Assembly (NCBI RefSeq): GCF_900156475.1
Contig: NZ_FTNR01000010.1
Span: 62,001-126,000, forward strand
DNA: 64,000 nucleotides
Direction: 5' to 3'
DNA from: Natronorubrum thiooxidans
Lineage (GTDB): Archaea > Halobacteriota > Halobacteria > Halobacteriales > Natrialbaceae
Under the pieces are notes generated by a model. That model did not search any database. It was not told where the DNA came from and worked only from the letters and a program-made list of their open reading frames with translations. Both the position numbers and the translations under genes were made by a program. Shown here in pieces: positions 50,568 to 58,976 of this stretch (position 1 is the first letter of the stretch; the number at the start of each line of letters is the position of its first letter).

Positions 50568-50969
50568 ATGGGTATGGACGACGATCAGCCGACTGCTCGA
50601 GACACCGAAGGGGCTCCCGAGGCGGCACGCGAACTCCGTCGCTCGCTAGACACAGCAGAGCGAGAGCGTGTCGAACGAACGGTCGCGGCGTTGCTCGATC
50701 TGCTCGGTCGAACACACACGATGGCAGTGCTTTCCGAGTTCGCGTTCGCAAGCGAGCCGTTGCGGTTCTCCGAACTCGAGGCAGCGCTCGAGGTCCCGGC
50801 GAACACGCTCTCGACGCGGTTAGGCGACCTGACCGAAGCCGGCCTGCTCGAGCGCACTGCGTACGACGAAGTCCCGCCTCGAGTCGAGTACGAGCCGACC
50901 GGTAAGGCCCGGGCGATCTTTCCGGTGTTTGGCCACCTACACAGGTGGGCAATGGAGTACGAGCTATAA
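50568..50969 (+). CDS. HxlR-family transcriptional regulator
   Basis: 133 residues. The HxlR winged helix is evident: LLDLLGRTHTMAVLSEFAFASEPLRFSELEAALEVPANTLSTRLGDLTEAGLLERTAYDEVPPRVEYEPTGK. It is a short, ligand-free-looking DNA-binding protein, probably a homodimer. The gene is flanked by two palindromic sites of the same consensus. The transporter genes start 70 bp after its stop, so it probably represses itself and the exporter. ATGs at 50568 and 50574 are both possible starts. Confidence 0.88.
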   Translation: MGMDDDQPTARDTEGAPEAARELRRSLDTAERERVERTVAALLDLLGRTHTMAVLSEFAFASEPLRFSELEAALEVPANTLSTRLGDLTEAGLLERTAYDEVPPRVEYEPTGKARAIFPVFGHLHRWAMEYEL

Positions 50970-50987
50970 CTTCGATTATCGATGTAA
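50967..50987. promoter_or_regulatory. Second HxlR-type operator, before the ABC transporter
   Basis: TAACTTCGA-TTA-TCGATGTAA is an imperfect 9-3-9 inverted repeat overlapping the end of the HxlR coding region. A further half-site TCGAAGTTA occurs at 50998-51006. The half-site TAACTTCGA is identical to that of the operator at 50481-50502. It lies 53-73 bp before the ABC ATPase start. Confidence 0.6.
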
Positions 50988-51039
50988 CGACATGCCCTCG
51001 AAGTTAGACGTACTTCCGTCCAGAACCCGTATCGGCTGT

Positions 51040-52098
51040 ATGTCGAACGAACGAGCGATGACTGAGTCCGACAATCCACGCGAGCGCGCTCGAGAGACGG
51101 GGGCGGATCGAACGCCAATGTCGGAGCGACCGTCGATCGATATCGACGGCCTCGAACTGACCTACGGAGACGGGACGACGGCCGTCGACGGCGTCGATCT
51201 AACGGTCGCCGACGGCGAGTTCTTCGGGTTTCTGGGGCCAAACGGCGCGGGCAAAACGACGACGATCAAAGTCCTCGCGACGCTTTTGTCACCGACTGCC
51301 GGGTCGGTAGCAGTCAACGGGTTCGACGTTCGGACGGAGCCACGGAAGATCCGCGAATCGATCGGCTACATGGCCCAAGAGACGAGCATCGATCCCGAGT
51401 TGACCGCCGAGGAGAACATCCGATTTGCGTGTGAGGCCTACGGCGTCCCGCGTGGCGACCGCGACGAGCGAACCGCCGAACTGCTCGACCTCGTCGACCT
51501 CGTGGACGTCGCCGACAAGCGCTCAGAGGAGTTCTCCGGCGGGATGAAAAAGCGCCTCGACGCCGCAACAGCGCTCGTCCACCGGCCCGCACTGGTCTTT
51601 CTCGACGAGCCGACGACGGGACTCGATCCGAAGGCCCGAAATCGACTCTGGGAGTATTTCGAGCGGATTAACGACCGCGGGACGACGATCTTCCTGACGA
51701 CGCAGTATCTCGAGGAGGCTGACAAACTCTGTGAGCGGCTGGCAGTGATCCTCGACGGTGAGATCGTCGCCGATGGCTCGCCGGCAGATCTGAAACGACA
51801 GGTCGGTGGCGACGTCCTCGACATCGAACTGGGTGGTGATGGCGAGGCCCGAACACGAGCCACAACGATCGCGCGGGAGTTCGACGCCTTCCGTGATGCG
51901 ACCGTCGAGGAGACTGACACGGGGATCAGCGTCACCGCCGAATCGGCCCGCCAGTCCGGAACCGACCTGCTCGTCGCGTTGCGAGATGCAGGCCTGACCG
52001 TCACCGGATTCAACGTGCGAGCGCCGACGCTGGACGACGTGTTCCTCGCGATTACGGGCGAGCGTGTCGATACCAACGAGACGGAGGAGTCGGCGTGA
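51040..52098 (+). CDS. ABC transporter ATP-binding protein (DrrA-like)
   Basis: 352 residues. Walker A GPNGAGKTTTIKVL, signature EFSGGMKKRLDAATALVHRP and Walker B LVFLDEPTTGLDPKARNRLWE are all intact. The C-terminal part past residue about 250 carries the DUF4162-like domain of drug and antibiotic exporters (VLDIELGGDGEARTRATTIA). The start may be 51040, 51058 or 51118. It overlaps the permease by four bases (GTGA). It supplies ATP for a type-2 exporter of unknown, probably hydrophobic, substrate. Confidence 0.93.
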   Translation: MSNERAMTESDNPRERARETGADRTPMSERPSIDIDGLELTYGDGTTAVDGVDLTVADGEFFGFLGPNGAGKTTTIKVLATLLSPTAGSVAVNGFDVRTEPRKIRESIGYMAQETSIDPELTAEENIRFACEAYGVPRGDRDERTAELLDLVDLVDVADKRSEEFSGGMKKRLDAATALVHRPALVFLDEPTTGLDPKARNRLWEYFERINDRGTTIFLTTQYLEEADKLCERLAVILDGEIVADGSPADLKRQVGGDVLDIELGGDGEARTRATTIAREFDAFRDATVEETDTGISVTAESARQSGTDLLVALRDAGLTVTGFNVRAPTLDDVFLAITGERVDTNETEESA

Positions 52099-52970
52099 GC
52101 ACCCCAACCGACCAGCGGGCGACCGGCGAGGTTTCACGATCCGCGAACACGTTCGCCGGCGACGTCTGGGTCAACTTCAAGCGCTGGAATCTCAAAGCTG
52201 TCCGCAACCCCTTCGTGCTCGTCGTCTCGCTCGCACAGCCGGTGATTTTCCTCGTCCTGTTCACTGAGGTGTTTGGCAACGTCGCCGGCGGTGCCGTCAG
52301 TCAGGGACTTCCGGGCGTCGATTACACCTCGTTTCTCGTCCCGGCGATCGCGATTCAGGTCGCGCTCGCGTCGGCAGTCACTTCCGGGATCGGTCTGGTC
52401 AACGACATCGAGAACGGCATGTTCGAGAAGGTGCTCGTCTCGCCGATGAACCGGACCGCCGTCTTCGTCGGCAAAACCGCCGCCGAAGTGTTCCGGATTG
52501 CACTCCAGATCACGGTTATTCTCGGTCTCGGCGTCCTCCTCGGGGCGGAGATTGAAACCGGCATCGTCGGTGCCGCCGGGATCGTCGCCGTCGGGATCGT
52601 GTTCTCGCTGTGGTTTATCGCCTTCTCGAACACCCTCGCAGTGTTGACCCGCGATCAGGAGTCGACGATCATCGGCGCGAACCTGCTGCAGTTTCCACTC
52701 CTGTTCCTCTCGAGTGCCTTTCTCCCACTCGAGGTGCTGCCGACCTGGATCCAGACGTTCGCCCGGATCAACCCCGTTACCTACGGCGTCGACGCGGCAC
52801 GGGCGATCATGCTCGACGAAAACGTGATGACCGTCCTGGAGGTGACGGCGTTCGACGGGGCGCTCAACACGATCGTTCCCGCCGTTGCCGTACTCGTCGG
52901 GCTGGGACTCGCCTTCGGTTCCGGTGCCGTCTACCTGCTCTCGCGGGCCTCGAGTTCGGACGTTCGGTGA
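52095..52970 (+). CDS. ABC transporter permease (DrrB-like)
   Basis: 291 residues with about six TMs of the ABC-2 type. The segments VDYTSFLVPAIAIQVALASAVTSGIGLVNDIENGMFEKVLVSPMNR and SSAFLPLEVLPTWIQTFARINPVTYGVDAARAI are characteristic of the DrrB/NodJ group. It starts with a GTG overlapping the ATPase TGA. It forms the membrane half of the HxlR-controlled exporter. The C-terminal tail is short (SRASSSDVR). Confidence 0.93.
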   Translation: MSTPTDQRATGEVSRSANTFAGDVWVNFKRWNLKAVRNPFVLVVSLAQPVIFLVLFTEVFGNVAGGAVSQGLPGVDYTSFLVPAIAIQVALASAVTSGIGLVNDIENGMFEKVLVSPMNRTAVFVGKTAAEVFRIALQITVILGLGVLLGAEIETGIVGAAGIVAVGIVFSLWFIAFSNTLAVLTRDQESTIIGANLLQFPLLFLSSAFLPLEVLPTWIQTFARINPVTYGVDAARAIMLDENVMTVLEVTAFDGALNTIVPAVAVLVGLGLAFGSGAVYLLSRASSSDVR

Positions 52971-53047
52971 TCGACGCGTCCCGATTCAGCCCTCGCGTCA
53001 GGGCCCGTGCGGTCGAGACGCTGCTCGCCGCCGAGAGACGACTGAAC

Positions 53048-53848
53048 TCACGCTGAAAACTCGTCGGCCTCGAGGTCGAGTGGCGTCGTCGCTGCCCAGT
53101 AGTCGTCGATCGTCTCCTGTGCCCACGCGCGGATGGCCGCATCGTCGGTGTCGATCGACGCTCGCAAGACGCCGTGTTCGTCCCGCAAGAGCAGGTAGAC
53201 GACGTCGTCGAGGATCATGACCGCGAGCGGGACGTCACCATTGTGAACCCGGACGGACGCACCGTCGGTCTCGAGCAGCGTCTCGAGTCGGTCGCGAAGC
53301 GTCGTGTCGGCCGCCAGCGCCTCGATCGCACGCTGTGAGAAGACGCCGTTGAACGTCTGTGCACCCGTCGTCGTCCGTTCCTGGACGACCGTAAGCGTCT
53401 GTTCGTTGAACGCGTGTGAAACCGTCTGGACGTCTGTGGCATCCTCGAGCAACTCGAGCAGCCGGGAAAGCGGTGCGTTCGGCCGGGTCTGGCTCGGGGT
53501 CGTGATCGTCGCGTCGGCCAGTCGCTTCAGGTCGAACCCCATCGCCTCGGCGGGCAGATAGTCGACGACGTCACGGAGTCGTCGCTCGGTCTCGATGATA
53601 TCCTGGAGGTCCGTAAACCCCGACGCAACGAGGTCTCCCGTCGCCGTCGCCGTATACTCGCTGCCCACCCGCCGGATCCACGAGCGGTCCTGAAAGTCAC
53701 TGAGGATCCGGCCGAGCGTCGCCTGGGAAGCCCCCGTCTCGCTGGCCAGTTCGTTTCGCGTGCGTGCTCGCTCCGAAAGCAACCTGAGCACGTCGACGCG
53801 GTTCGCCGAGAGGGCAAGGAACTCGATCTCCTCAAGTGCAGACTCCAT
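53048..53848 (-). CDS. Haloarchaeal winged-helix transcriptional regulator with C-terminal sensor domain
   Basis: 266 residues from the ATG at 53848 (MESALEEIEFLALSANRVDV). The N-terminal winged helix (RLLSERARTRNELASETGASQATLGRILSDFQDRSWIRRVGSEYTAT) is followed by a domain of about 170 residues (HAFNEQTLTVVQERTTTGAQTFNG; DGASVRVHNGDVPLAVMILDDVVYLLLRDEHG). This is a common haloarchaeal regulator family. The effector is unknown. It is divergent from the EamA transporter, and direct repeats lie in the intergenic region between them. Confidence 0.88.
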   Translation of the reverse strand: MESALEEIEFLALSANRVDVLRLLSERARTRNELASETGASQATLGRILSDFQDRSWIRRVGSEYTATATGDLVASGFTDLQDIIETERRLRDVVDYLPAEAMGFDLKRLADATITTPSQTRPNAPLSRLLELLEDATDVQTVSHAFNEQTLTVVQERTTTGAQTFNGVFSQRAIEALAADTTLRDRLETLLETDGASVRVHNGDVPLAVMILDDVVYLLLRDEHGVLRASIDTDDAAIRAWAQETIDDYWAATTPLDLEADEFSA

Positions 53849-53960
53849 ACGAGTGCTGGTCACTGTCGCATCATAGTGTTTTCGCACCATGAAATAGTTT
53901 CAACCTGTGACAGCATACGACACCGGTCAACTCTTTCCCGGCTGCAGGGGTGTTTCTCGC

Positions 53961-54031
53961 TGCAATACATTTTCTGAACGAAACTATAACCCCCGGACTC
54001 ATAATTATTTCTAAGATGCAATACGGTTTCT
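53961..54031. repeat. Pair of 15-bp direct repeats in a divergent promoter region
   Basis: TGCAATACATTTTCT (53961-53975) and TGCAATACGGTTTCT (54017-54031) are 13/15 identical and 56 bp apart, about five helical turns. They lie between the regulator gene and the EamA transporter, flanking TATA-like DNA (ACTATAAC and ATAATTATTT). They are candidate binding sites for the adjacent winged-helix regulator. Confidence 0.55.
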
Positions 54032-54092
54032 CCATGCTGATCGGTCGTCGATCAGCAAAATTGTTGCACGAACGCCGAATCGAGGTGAGTCC

Positions 54093-55082
54093 GTGATCGA
54101 CCGTCGCACGCTCGGCTTTTTCATCCTCTCGAGTTGCTTCTTCGGGGGGACGTTCGTCGCTGCGAAGGCCGGCCTCGAGTACTTCCCGCCGCTATTGTTC
54201 GTTGCGCTGCGATTCGATATCGCGGCGCTCGTCATGCTGGGATACGTCGCCGTGACCGCCTCGCGTGCGGAACTCCGCCCCGAGACGCGGGGTGACGTCG
54301 TCGGGATTCTCGCGACCGGCGTGCTCGTGATCGGACTGGCGAACGCGCTCATCTTCGTCGGCCAGCAGTACGCGACCAGCGCCGTCGGCGCGATTGTCTT
54401 CAGTCTCAATCCGATCCTGACGCCGGTGTTTGCGGCCGTCCTCCTCTCCGATGAACGCCTCTCGCCCCGTGGTGCGGTCGGGCTGGTTCTCGGCCTTCTC
54501 GGCGTCGCGCTCGTCGTCAGTCCCGACCCTGCAAATCTGCTCGGTGGTGACGCCGTCGGTCGGGCAATCTTGTTTGCCGGTGCGGTCAGTGCGGCACTCG
54601 GAGCCGTCCTCATTCGTCGAGTCAACTCGAGTGCGACGCTCTCGAGTACGGTCCGAATCGCGTGGGGATTGCCCATCGCTGCGGCGCTCTCTCACGGCTT
54701 TGCGCTGTCGGCTGGCGAGTCGATGACCGCGATCACGTGGACCTCGAGTGGACTCGTTGCACTCGCATACGTCAGTCTCGTCGCCGGCGTTCTCGCCTAC
54801 ATCGCCTACTTCGGACTGCTCGAGTCGACGGGCGCGATCCAGGCGAACCTGATCTTCTACGTCGTTCCGGTCGTCGCGACGCTTGGTGGCTGGGCGCTGC
54901 TCGGAGAGACCATCGCTCCGCTGGCGGTCGTCGGGTTCCTGACGATCTTCGCCGGCTTCGCCGTCCTCGGCAGCGAGTCCGTCGACGTTCGGTCGTGGCT
55001 CCCCGAGACGGTGGTCGAGACGCCGGTCACTGATGAGCCATCGTCGGTCACCGAAGAGCCTCGCGGGTTCCGGTCCGACTAG
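54093..55082 (+). CDS. EamA/DMT family transporter
   Basis: 329 residues with ten TMs arranged as two EamA repeats: FFILSSCFFGGTFVAAKAGLE and ATGVLVIGLANALIFVGQQYATSAVGAIVFSLNPILTPVFAAVLLSDERLSP, then the second repeat from about residue 160. These proteins export metabolites or import small solutes. The start is a GTG at 54093, preceded by GAGGTGA, a plausible ribosome-binding site. Substrate unknown. It is divergent from the winged-helix regulator, which probably controls it. Confidence 0.9.
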   Translation: MIDRRTLGFFILSSCFFGGTFVAAKAGLEYFPPLLFVALRFDIAALVMLGYVAVTASRAELRPETRGDVVGILATGVLVIGLANALIFVGQQYATSAVGAIVFSLNPILTPVFAAVLLSDERLSPRGAVGLVLGLLGVALVVSPDPANLLGGDAVGRAILFAGAVSAALGAVLIRRVNSSATLSSTVRIAWGLPIAAALSHGFALSAGESMTAITWTSSGLVALAYVSLVAGVLAYIAYFGLLESTGAIQANLIFYVVPVVATLGGWALLGETIAPLAVVGFLTIFAGFAVLGSESVDVRSWLPETVVETPVTDEPSSVTEEPRGFRSD

Positions 55083-55133
55083 GCGGCAGGTGCAGGCACA
55101 ACCGGCTTATTTTGTGAGCAGATACCGCAGTGC

Positions 55134-55433
55134 ATGTGCGCAACGTTTTCCGAGGCGGATATCGGCAAACCCGTCGAACGGACCGACGGGAAGGTGATCG
55201 GGACCGTTGAGGAACTCGAGGCGGGGGCGGCTCGAGTCGAGCCAGCGCCCGACGTCGTCGATACGATCAAAGCCCGGTTCGGATGGGCCGAGATCGGCGG
55301 CCCGTTCTTGCTCTCGGAAGACGCAGTCCACGAAATCACCGACACCAGAGTCCACCTCAAGGAGGGGTTTTCCAGAGCCGACACGCGACTGGATACCGAA
55401 AGCGAACGCAAACGTCCACAGGCGGATCGATAA
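55134..55433 (+). CDS. PRC-barrel-like small protein
   Basis: 99 residues. A short beta-barrel-type domain: SEADIGKPVERTDGKVIGTVEELEAGAARVEPA, then WAEIGGPFLLSEDAVHEITDT and VHLKEGFSRADTR. This matches haloarchaeal PRC-barrel proteins that bind RNA or protein surfaces (for example with ribosome maturation factors). The C-terminus is basic and disordered. It stands alone, 51 bp after the EamA gene. Confidence 0.77.
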   Translation: MCATFSEADIGKPVERTDGKVIGTVEELEAGAARVEPAPDVVDTIKARFGWAEIGGPFLLSEDAVHEITDTRVHLKEGFSRADTRLDTESERKRPQADR

Positions 55434-55475
55434 CAGCGGTCTCGTTCTCTCCAGTCGTTGCCGGGACAACTATTC

Positions 55476-55520
55476 AGACGGTCTGCTGTCCGCCATTCCC
55501 GGCATGAGCGGGAGTCGTCC
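55476..55520 (+). repeat. Palindromic repeat, partial copy 5
   Basis: Starts AGACGGTCTGCTGTCCGCC and contains the paired TCCCG/CGGGA segment of the family (AGCGGGAGTC). It is shorter than the other copies (about 45 bp) and, unlike them, does not begin at a stop codon. It lies between the PRC-barrel gene and the next small membrane-protein gene. It is probably a degraded member. Confidence 0.55.
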
Positions 55521-55659
55521 TGCGATCGCGCCGAGATATCGTTCCAGCAGAGCGTCCCAGAAAACTCGAATCGACCGGTCGACATATCAAATAGACCAAA
55601 AACCGAACGATGCCATCCATCGCACCGTCAGTTTTGTACTTGCGACCCATAGGTAGGGT

Positions 55660-55992
55660 ATGAGCACGATCTTGCTGGCGGTCCTCGTCGGCATCCCCCT
55701 CGCGTGGCACCTCGGGCTCACGGTGGGTACGTACTACGACGCCGGAAACGTCGGCCTCGAGCCACCGAAGAAGTGGGCTGCAATCACCTTTTGCATCCCG
55801 ATCTTTGGCTTCTTTATTTATCTCTTCGAGCGGAGCGAACTGTCCTACGACCCGGACACCGATCCCTACCGGGGCAACAACTTCAATATCCATCCCTCGC
55901 GGGCCGACGACACACCGCTGCCGTCTCGAGGCGACGATCGACTCCAGATCGACGACGACTGGGACGACGAGGACGACGGAAGCGAGCGGTGA
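55660..55992 (+). CDS. Small membrane protein of unknown function
   Basis: 110 residues. Two hydrophobic segments (LLAVLVGIPLAWHLGLTVGTYY and WAAITFCIPIFGFFIYLF) and an acidic, arginine-containing C-terminal tail (RADDTPLPSRGDDRLQIDDDWDDEDDG). This layout is common among haloarchaeal single-copy membrane proteins of unknown role. No catalytic motif. It is preceded by partial repeat copy 5. Confidence 0.78.
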   Translation: MSTILLAVLVGIPLAWHLGLTVGTYYDAGNVGLEPPKKWAAITFCIPIFGFFIYLFERSELSYDPDTDPYRGNNFNIHPSRADDTPLPSRGDDRLQIDDDWDDEDDGSER

Positions 55993-56007
55993 CCCGTTCG
56001 ATAGCGA

Positions 56008-56253
56008 CTACAGATCGTGTCGCTGCCGACAGTCATCACAGATCAGCCCCGCAAACCACTTCCGTTCGTTACAGCCATGGCAGAGTCGATACCACTCGAA
56101 CTCCAGATCGATGGAGCGACGCTGTTCGGAATCGCACTGACGCTGTCGTTCGGTGGTCGATCCAGCCTGTTGTGGAATCGAATCCGGATCGACCCAGACC
56201 AGCGAACACTCCACCTCGTTCTCCTCCCCCCGCTCCCCTGACCCCGTAGCCAT
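56008..56253 (-). CDS. Possible small zinc-finger protein
   Basis: 81 residues. The C-terminal segment ends LCHGCNERKWFAGLICDDCRQRHDL, with CHGC and CDDC knuckles that could hold one zinc ion. The N-terminal half (MATGSGERGEENEVECSLVWVDPD) is acidic and weakly structured. The only in-frame ATG is at 56253. I do not recognise a family. It may be spurious, but the CxxC pairs are well placed. Confidence 0.5.
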   Translation of the reverse strand: MATGSGERGEENEVECSLVWVDPDSIPQQAGSTTERQRQCDSEQRRSIDLEFEWYRLCHGCNERKWFAGLICDDCRQRHDL

Positions 56254-56290
56254 CTCAACCTGTCACTGTAGCTGAATCATTATAAGTATG

Positions 56291-56391
56291 GGAGACGTAC
56301 CAAATCTGATCAGTACAGTAATCAGTCATTTACCCGGGCTATATCCGGGTACGCGTCAGGGATCGGTCGAAATCGGTACAGCAGACCGCCT
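56291..56391 (-). repeat. Stop-codon-anchored palindromic repeat, copy 2
   Basis: On the minus strand the element starts with the last A of the aldehyde oxidoreductase TGA (56391) and continues GGCGGTCTGCTGTACCGA. A hairpin with 7-bp arms TACCCGG/CCGGGTA (56331-56337, 56345-56351) sits at the centre. The right boundary (about 56291) is set by symmetry and the GTACC/ATC matches, so it is less certain. The 3' half contains TGACTGAT, as in copy 4. Confidence 0.7.
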
Positions 56392-58082
56392 CAGTCGTCT
56401 GCCGGTGTCTCAGTCGCGCCCGTCGCCTCGAGGCGCTCGGCGGGCACGGTGCCGTCGTCATCCCAGCCGCGTTCGTCGTAGTACGCCGCGAGGCCCTCCT
56501 CGAAGCCGGGGATCTCGTAGGGGAGTCGGTCGTCGGCGCGGTCGAAGCCACGCTGGTTGTTGAAGTGGCGCTCGAGCGAGACGACGGTGCCGCCGAGCTC
56601 GAGTAAGTCCTCGTAGTCGGCGTCGAGCAGCGTCTCGAGGCGCTCGGGGCTGACGAAGTCCCGCGAGAACTTACAGAGGACGCCGCTGTCTTTGATGACG
56701 TTGACGTTCTCGAGTTCGATGATTTTCGGTGGCTTGTCGTCGAGTCCCGTTTTGTCGAACGCCCGATCCGCGTCGACGAGCGGGTACTCGTAGGGGTAGA
56801 ACTCGGCGTACATGTGGTCGGCTCCGCGGTTCGAGGTGGCAAAGGCGAGTCCCTGGCCGTTGAGCGTTCGGCCGTCGTGGGCGGGGAACTCCATGCCCTT
56901 TACCGTCCAGTTGTCGACGCCGAGTTCGTCGTGTGCGCGGTCGATCCCTTCTGCGAGCGTGTCGCCGACGCCCTCGCGGTAGGCGATTTTTTTGACGAGG
57001 TCGTGAATGAGTTCGACGTTGCCGAACTCGTCTTCGCTGGCGAGGTAGGCCGCGACGACGTCACCGGCCGAAATCGTGTCGATCCCGTACTCGTCACAGA
57101 GCTTGTTCGATTTCATCACGTCGACGATGTCGTCGACACCCGAGTTCGAGCCGAAGGCCATCACCGTCTCGTACTCCGGGCCTTCGGTCTCGAGGCCGGT
57201 TTCCTCGTCTCTGGTCGGCAGTTTGCAGGCAAACGCACAGGCCGAACAGGTGCCTTTCTTGTACTTTTTCTCCTCGACGCGGTCGCCGCTGATCCCCTCA
57301 GCACCCTCGAAGGAGAGTTCGGAGAAGTACCGCGTCGGCAGGGCCTCGACTTCGTTTGCGTACTCGGTCATCGAGGAGGTTCCCTGTCGTTTCATGATGT
57401 GGTCGGACTGGGCAGCCTCGCCGTGGATCTCCATCTGCAGCGGCGGGATCTCGACCTCGTGAGTCGAATCGCCGTCGAAGGTGATCGCCTTGACGTTTTT
57501 CGACCCGAGAACGGCACCGAGGCCGCCACGGCCGAACGCCCGCTCCTCGGAGGTCATGATCGAGGCGAAACGAACCTGATTCTCGCCACCCGGGCCGATG
57601 ACGACGGTGTGTTCGGCCTCGAGACCGTGTTCGTCTTCGATGTACTCGCAGGTCTCGGGGACGGTTGCTTCCTCAAGCTCCGGCACGGCTTCGAACTCGA
57701 CGCCGTCATCCGTGACGTGGACGATGACGAGATCGTCGCTCGCGCCGGTGATTTCGACGGCGCTGTAGCCCGTGCCAGTGAAGTTCCGCGAGAGGAAGCC
57801 GCCGGCGTTCGAGGAGAGCAAGCCGTCGGTCAGCGGCGAGACACTCGTCGCCGACATCCGGCCGGTAAAACTCATCGTCGAATGCTGGAGCGGCCCCGTC
57901 GCGAAAAACAGGCGATTTTCGGCACCCAGTGGGTCGGCGTCGAACGGCACCCGGTCGTACGCGAGTTTCGTACCGAGCGCACGCCCGCCGAGGAACGACT
58001 CGAGGACGTCGTCGATCGACTCTGTCTCGGCAGTTTGCTCGCCGACGTCGACCGTACACAGTGGTCCCTGGACGTGTTTCAT
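56391..58082 (-). CDS. aor: Aldehyde:ferredoxin oxidoreductase, tungsten-dependent
   Basis: A 563-residue enzyme that oxidises aldehydes to acids with ferredoxin as acceptor. The 4Fe-4S site is CSACAFACKLP (CxxCxxxC, about residue 257) with a later Cys in KDSGVLCKFSRDF. N-terminal motifs FLGGRALGTKLAYDRVP and GENRLFFATGPLQHSTM bind the bis-pterin tungsten cofactor. The length is slightly below the usual 600-620. The ATG at 58082 (MKHVQGPLCTVDV) starts the family homology; the longer open frame to 58547 is antisense-like. Its stop codon is fused to palindromic repeat copy 2. Confidence 0.92.
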   Translation of the reverse strand: MKHVQGPLCTVDVGEQTAETESIDDVLESFLGGRALGTKLAYDRVPFDADPLGAENRLFFATGPLQHSTMSFTGRMSATSVSPLTDGLLSSNAGGFLSRNFTGTGYSAVEITGASDDLVIVHVTDDGVEFEAVPELEEATVPETCEYIEDEHGLEAEHTVVIGPGGENQVRFASIMTSEERAFGRGGLGAVLGSKNVKAITFDGDSTHEVEIPPLQMEIHGEAAQSDHIMKRQGTSSMTEYANEVEALPTRYFSELSFEGAEGISGDRVEEKKYKKGTCSACAFACKLPTRDEETGLETEGPEYETVMAFGSNSGVDDIVDVMKSNKLCDEYGIDTISAGDVVAAYLASEDEFGNVELIHDLVKKIAYREGVGDTLAEGIDRAHDELGVDNWTVKGMEFPAHDGRTLNGQGLAFATSNRGADHMYAEFYPYEYPLVDADRAFDKTGLDDKPPKIIELENVNVIKDSGVLCKFSRDFVSPERLETLLDADYEDLLELGGTVVSLERHFNNQRGFDRADDRLPYEIPGFEEGLAAYYDERGWDDDGTVPAERLEATGATETPADD

Positions 58083-58195
58083 ATGCGATGTAGTGGCATC
58101 CGCGGCTGCAAAATGGTACCGGTTCCTGTCGTCTGAATGTCGGCTCAGCCCGACTGCCGCGGCGGTGTGGTCGATGTGTGACCCGTGGGGCCGAC

Positions 58196-58204
58196 AATAT
58201 ATAC
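58196..58204 (+). promoter_or_regulatory. TATA-like element of the DUF2391 gene
   Basis: AATATATAC is 24-32 bp before the ATG at 58228, fitting a leaderless transcript. It is also 114 bp upstream of the divergent aor start, and CCGA/TCGG flanks give a weak dyad around it. Confidence 0.6.
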
Positions 58205-58227
58205 GATCGGAGTGAGAGACCCGGCGT

Positions 58228-58797
58228 ATGTCACGGTCGACCGATCCCCCCAACGAGGCGACGATGGACGACCTGTACGACCAACTCGAGACACTGGCAG
58301 AGACGGTCGACGATCCCGAGGAGCGAACGGAAGTCCGCCGAACGATGCGGCTGGCCGATCGACTCTCCCACAACGGGATGGTCAGTCGGGTGATCACCGA
58401 GTTCACGGGCAAGGACAAAGCGGAGGCGTTCGTCGGCAGCGTCGTCCTCGGACTGCCCTTACTCGTCGAAGATGGCGTCCTCGAGATCGGTGCGTTCCTC
58501 GCGGCGACTCCGGTGTTTTTCGTCGTGAATCTCGTCCTCGCCGCCACGCTCGTCGTCGGTATTCTCTACGTCGCTGACTTTCGAGACGTCCAGATCCACA
58601 ACCCCTACTTCGGCGTGGTGCCCCGCCGTCCCGTCTGGGTGCTCGGAATCGCGTTCGCGACTGCAACGGTGATGATGACGCTGTGGGGACGCATCGTGTG
58701 GGACGAGCCTTGGATCAACCTCTGTCAAGTGTCAGTGGTCTTTACCGGAATGGCGATCGGTGGCTCGCTGGGCGATATCATCCCGGGCGAGGATTGA
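58228..58797 (+). CDS. DUF2391 family membrane protein
   Basis: 189 residues. A soluble N-terminal helical region (LYDQLETLAETVDDPEERTEVRRTMRLADRL) is followed by four TMs (AFVGSVVLGLPLLVEDGVLEIGAFL; TPVFFVVNLVLAATLVVGILYVADF; PVWVLGIAFATATVMMTLWG; VSVVFTGMAIGGSLGDIIPG). This matches the bacterial and archaeal DUF2391 family (putative integral membrane proteins). Function unknown. Its TGA is fused to palindromic repeat copy 3. Confidence 0.88.
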   Translation: MSRSTDPPNEATMDDLYDQLETLAETVDDPEERTEVRRTMRLADRLSHNGMVSRVITEFTGKDKAEAFVGSVVLGLPLLVEDGVLEIGAFLAATPVFFVVNLVLAATLVVGILYVADFRDVQIHNPYFGVVPRRPVWVLGIAFATATVMMTLWGRIVWDEPWINLCQVSVVFTGMAIGGSLGDIIPGED

Positions 58798-58877
58798 TAC
58801 GGTCTGCTGTACCGACGTACTGATCGGCCCGCAGAGCGGTCGCGGGTGCGCCGGTACTGACGTACAGGAGTCCGTAT
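58797..58877 (+). repeat. Stop-codon-anchored palindromic repeat, copy 3
   Basis: An 81-bp imperfect palindrome centred at 58837. Outer arms are ATACGG/CCGTAT. CTGTAC (58807-58812) pairs with GTACAG (58862-58867), GTAC pairs with GTAC, and CCCGC with GCGGG near the centre. Its first base is the last A of the DUF2391 TGA. Its right end is 99 bp from the convergent HTH_10 gene stop. It shares ACGGTCTGCTGTACCGA with copies 1 and 2. Confidence 0.85.
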
Positions 58878-58976
58878 GACACTATGACCGTCAGTTACTC
58901 GAATCGCGATGCCATCGTCCGCCCAGAGCGCAATTCGCACGGTTGCCGTCGTCAGCGTCACCCTCATCCCGGTCGG

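Noticed and set aside
56814-58136. Plus-strand open frame of 440 codons opposite aor
   Set aside because: It is an antisense shadow of the aldehyde oxidoreductase.
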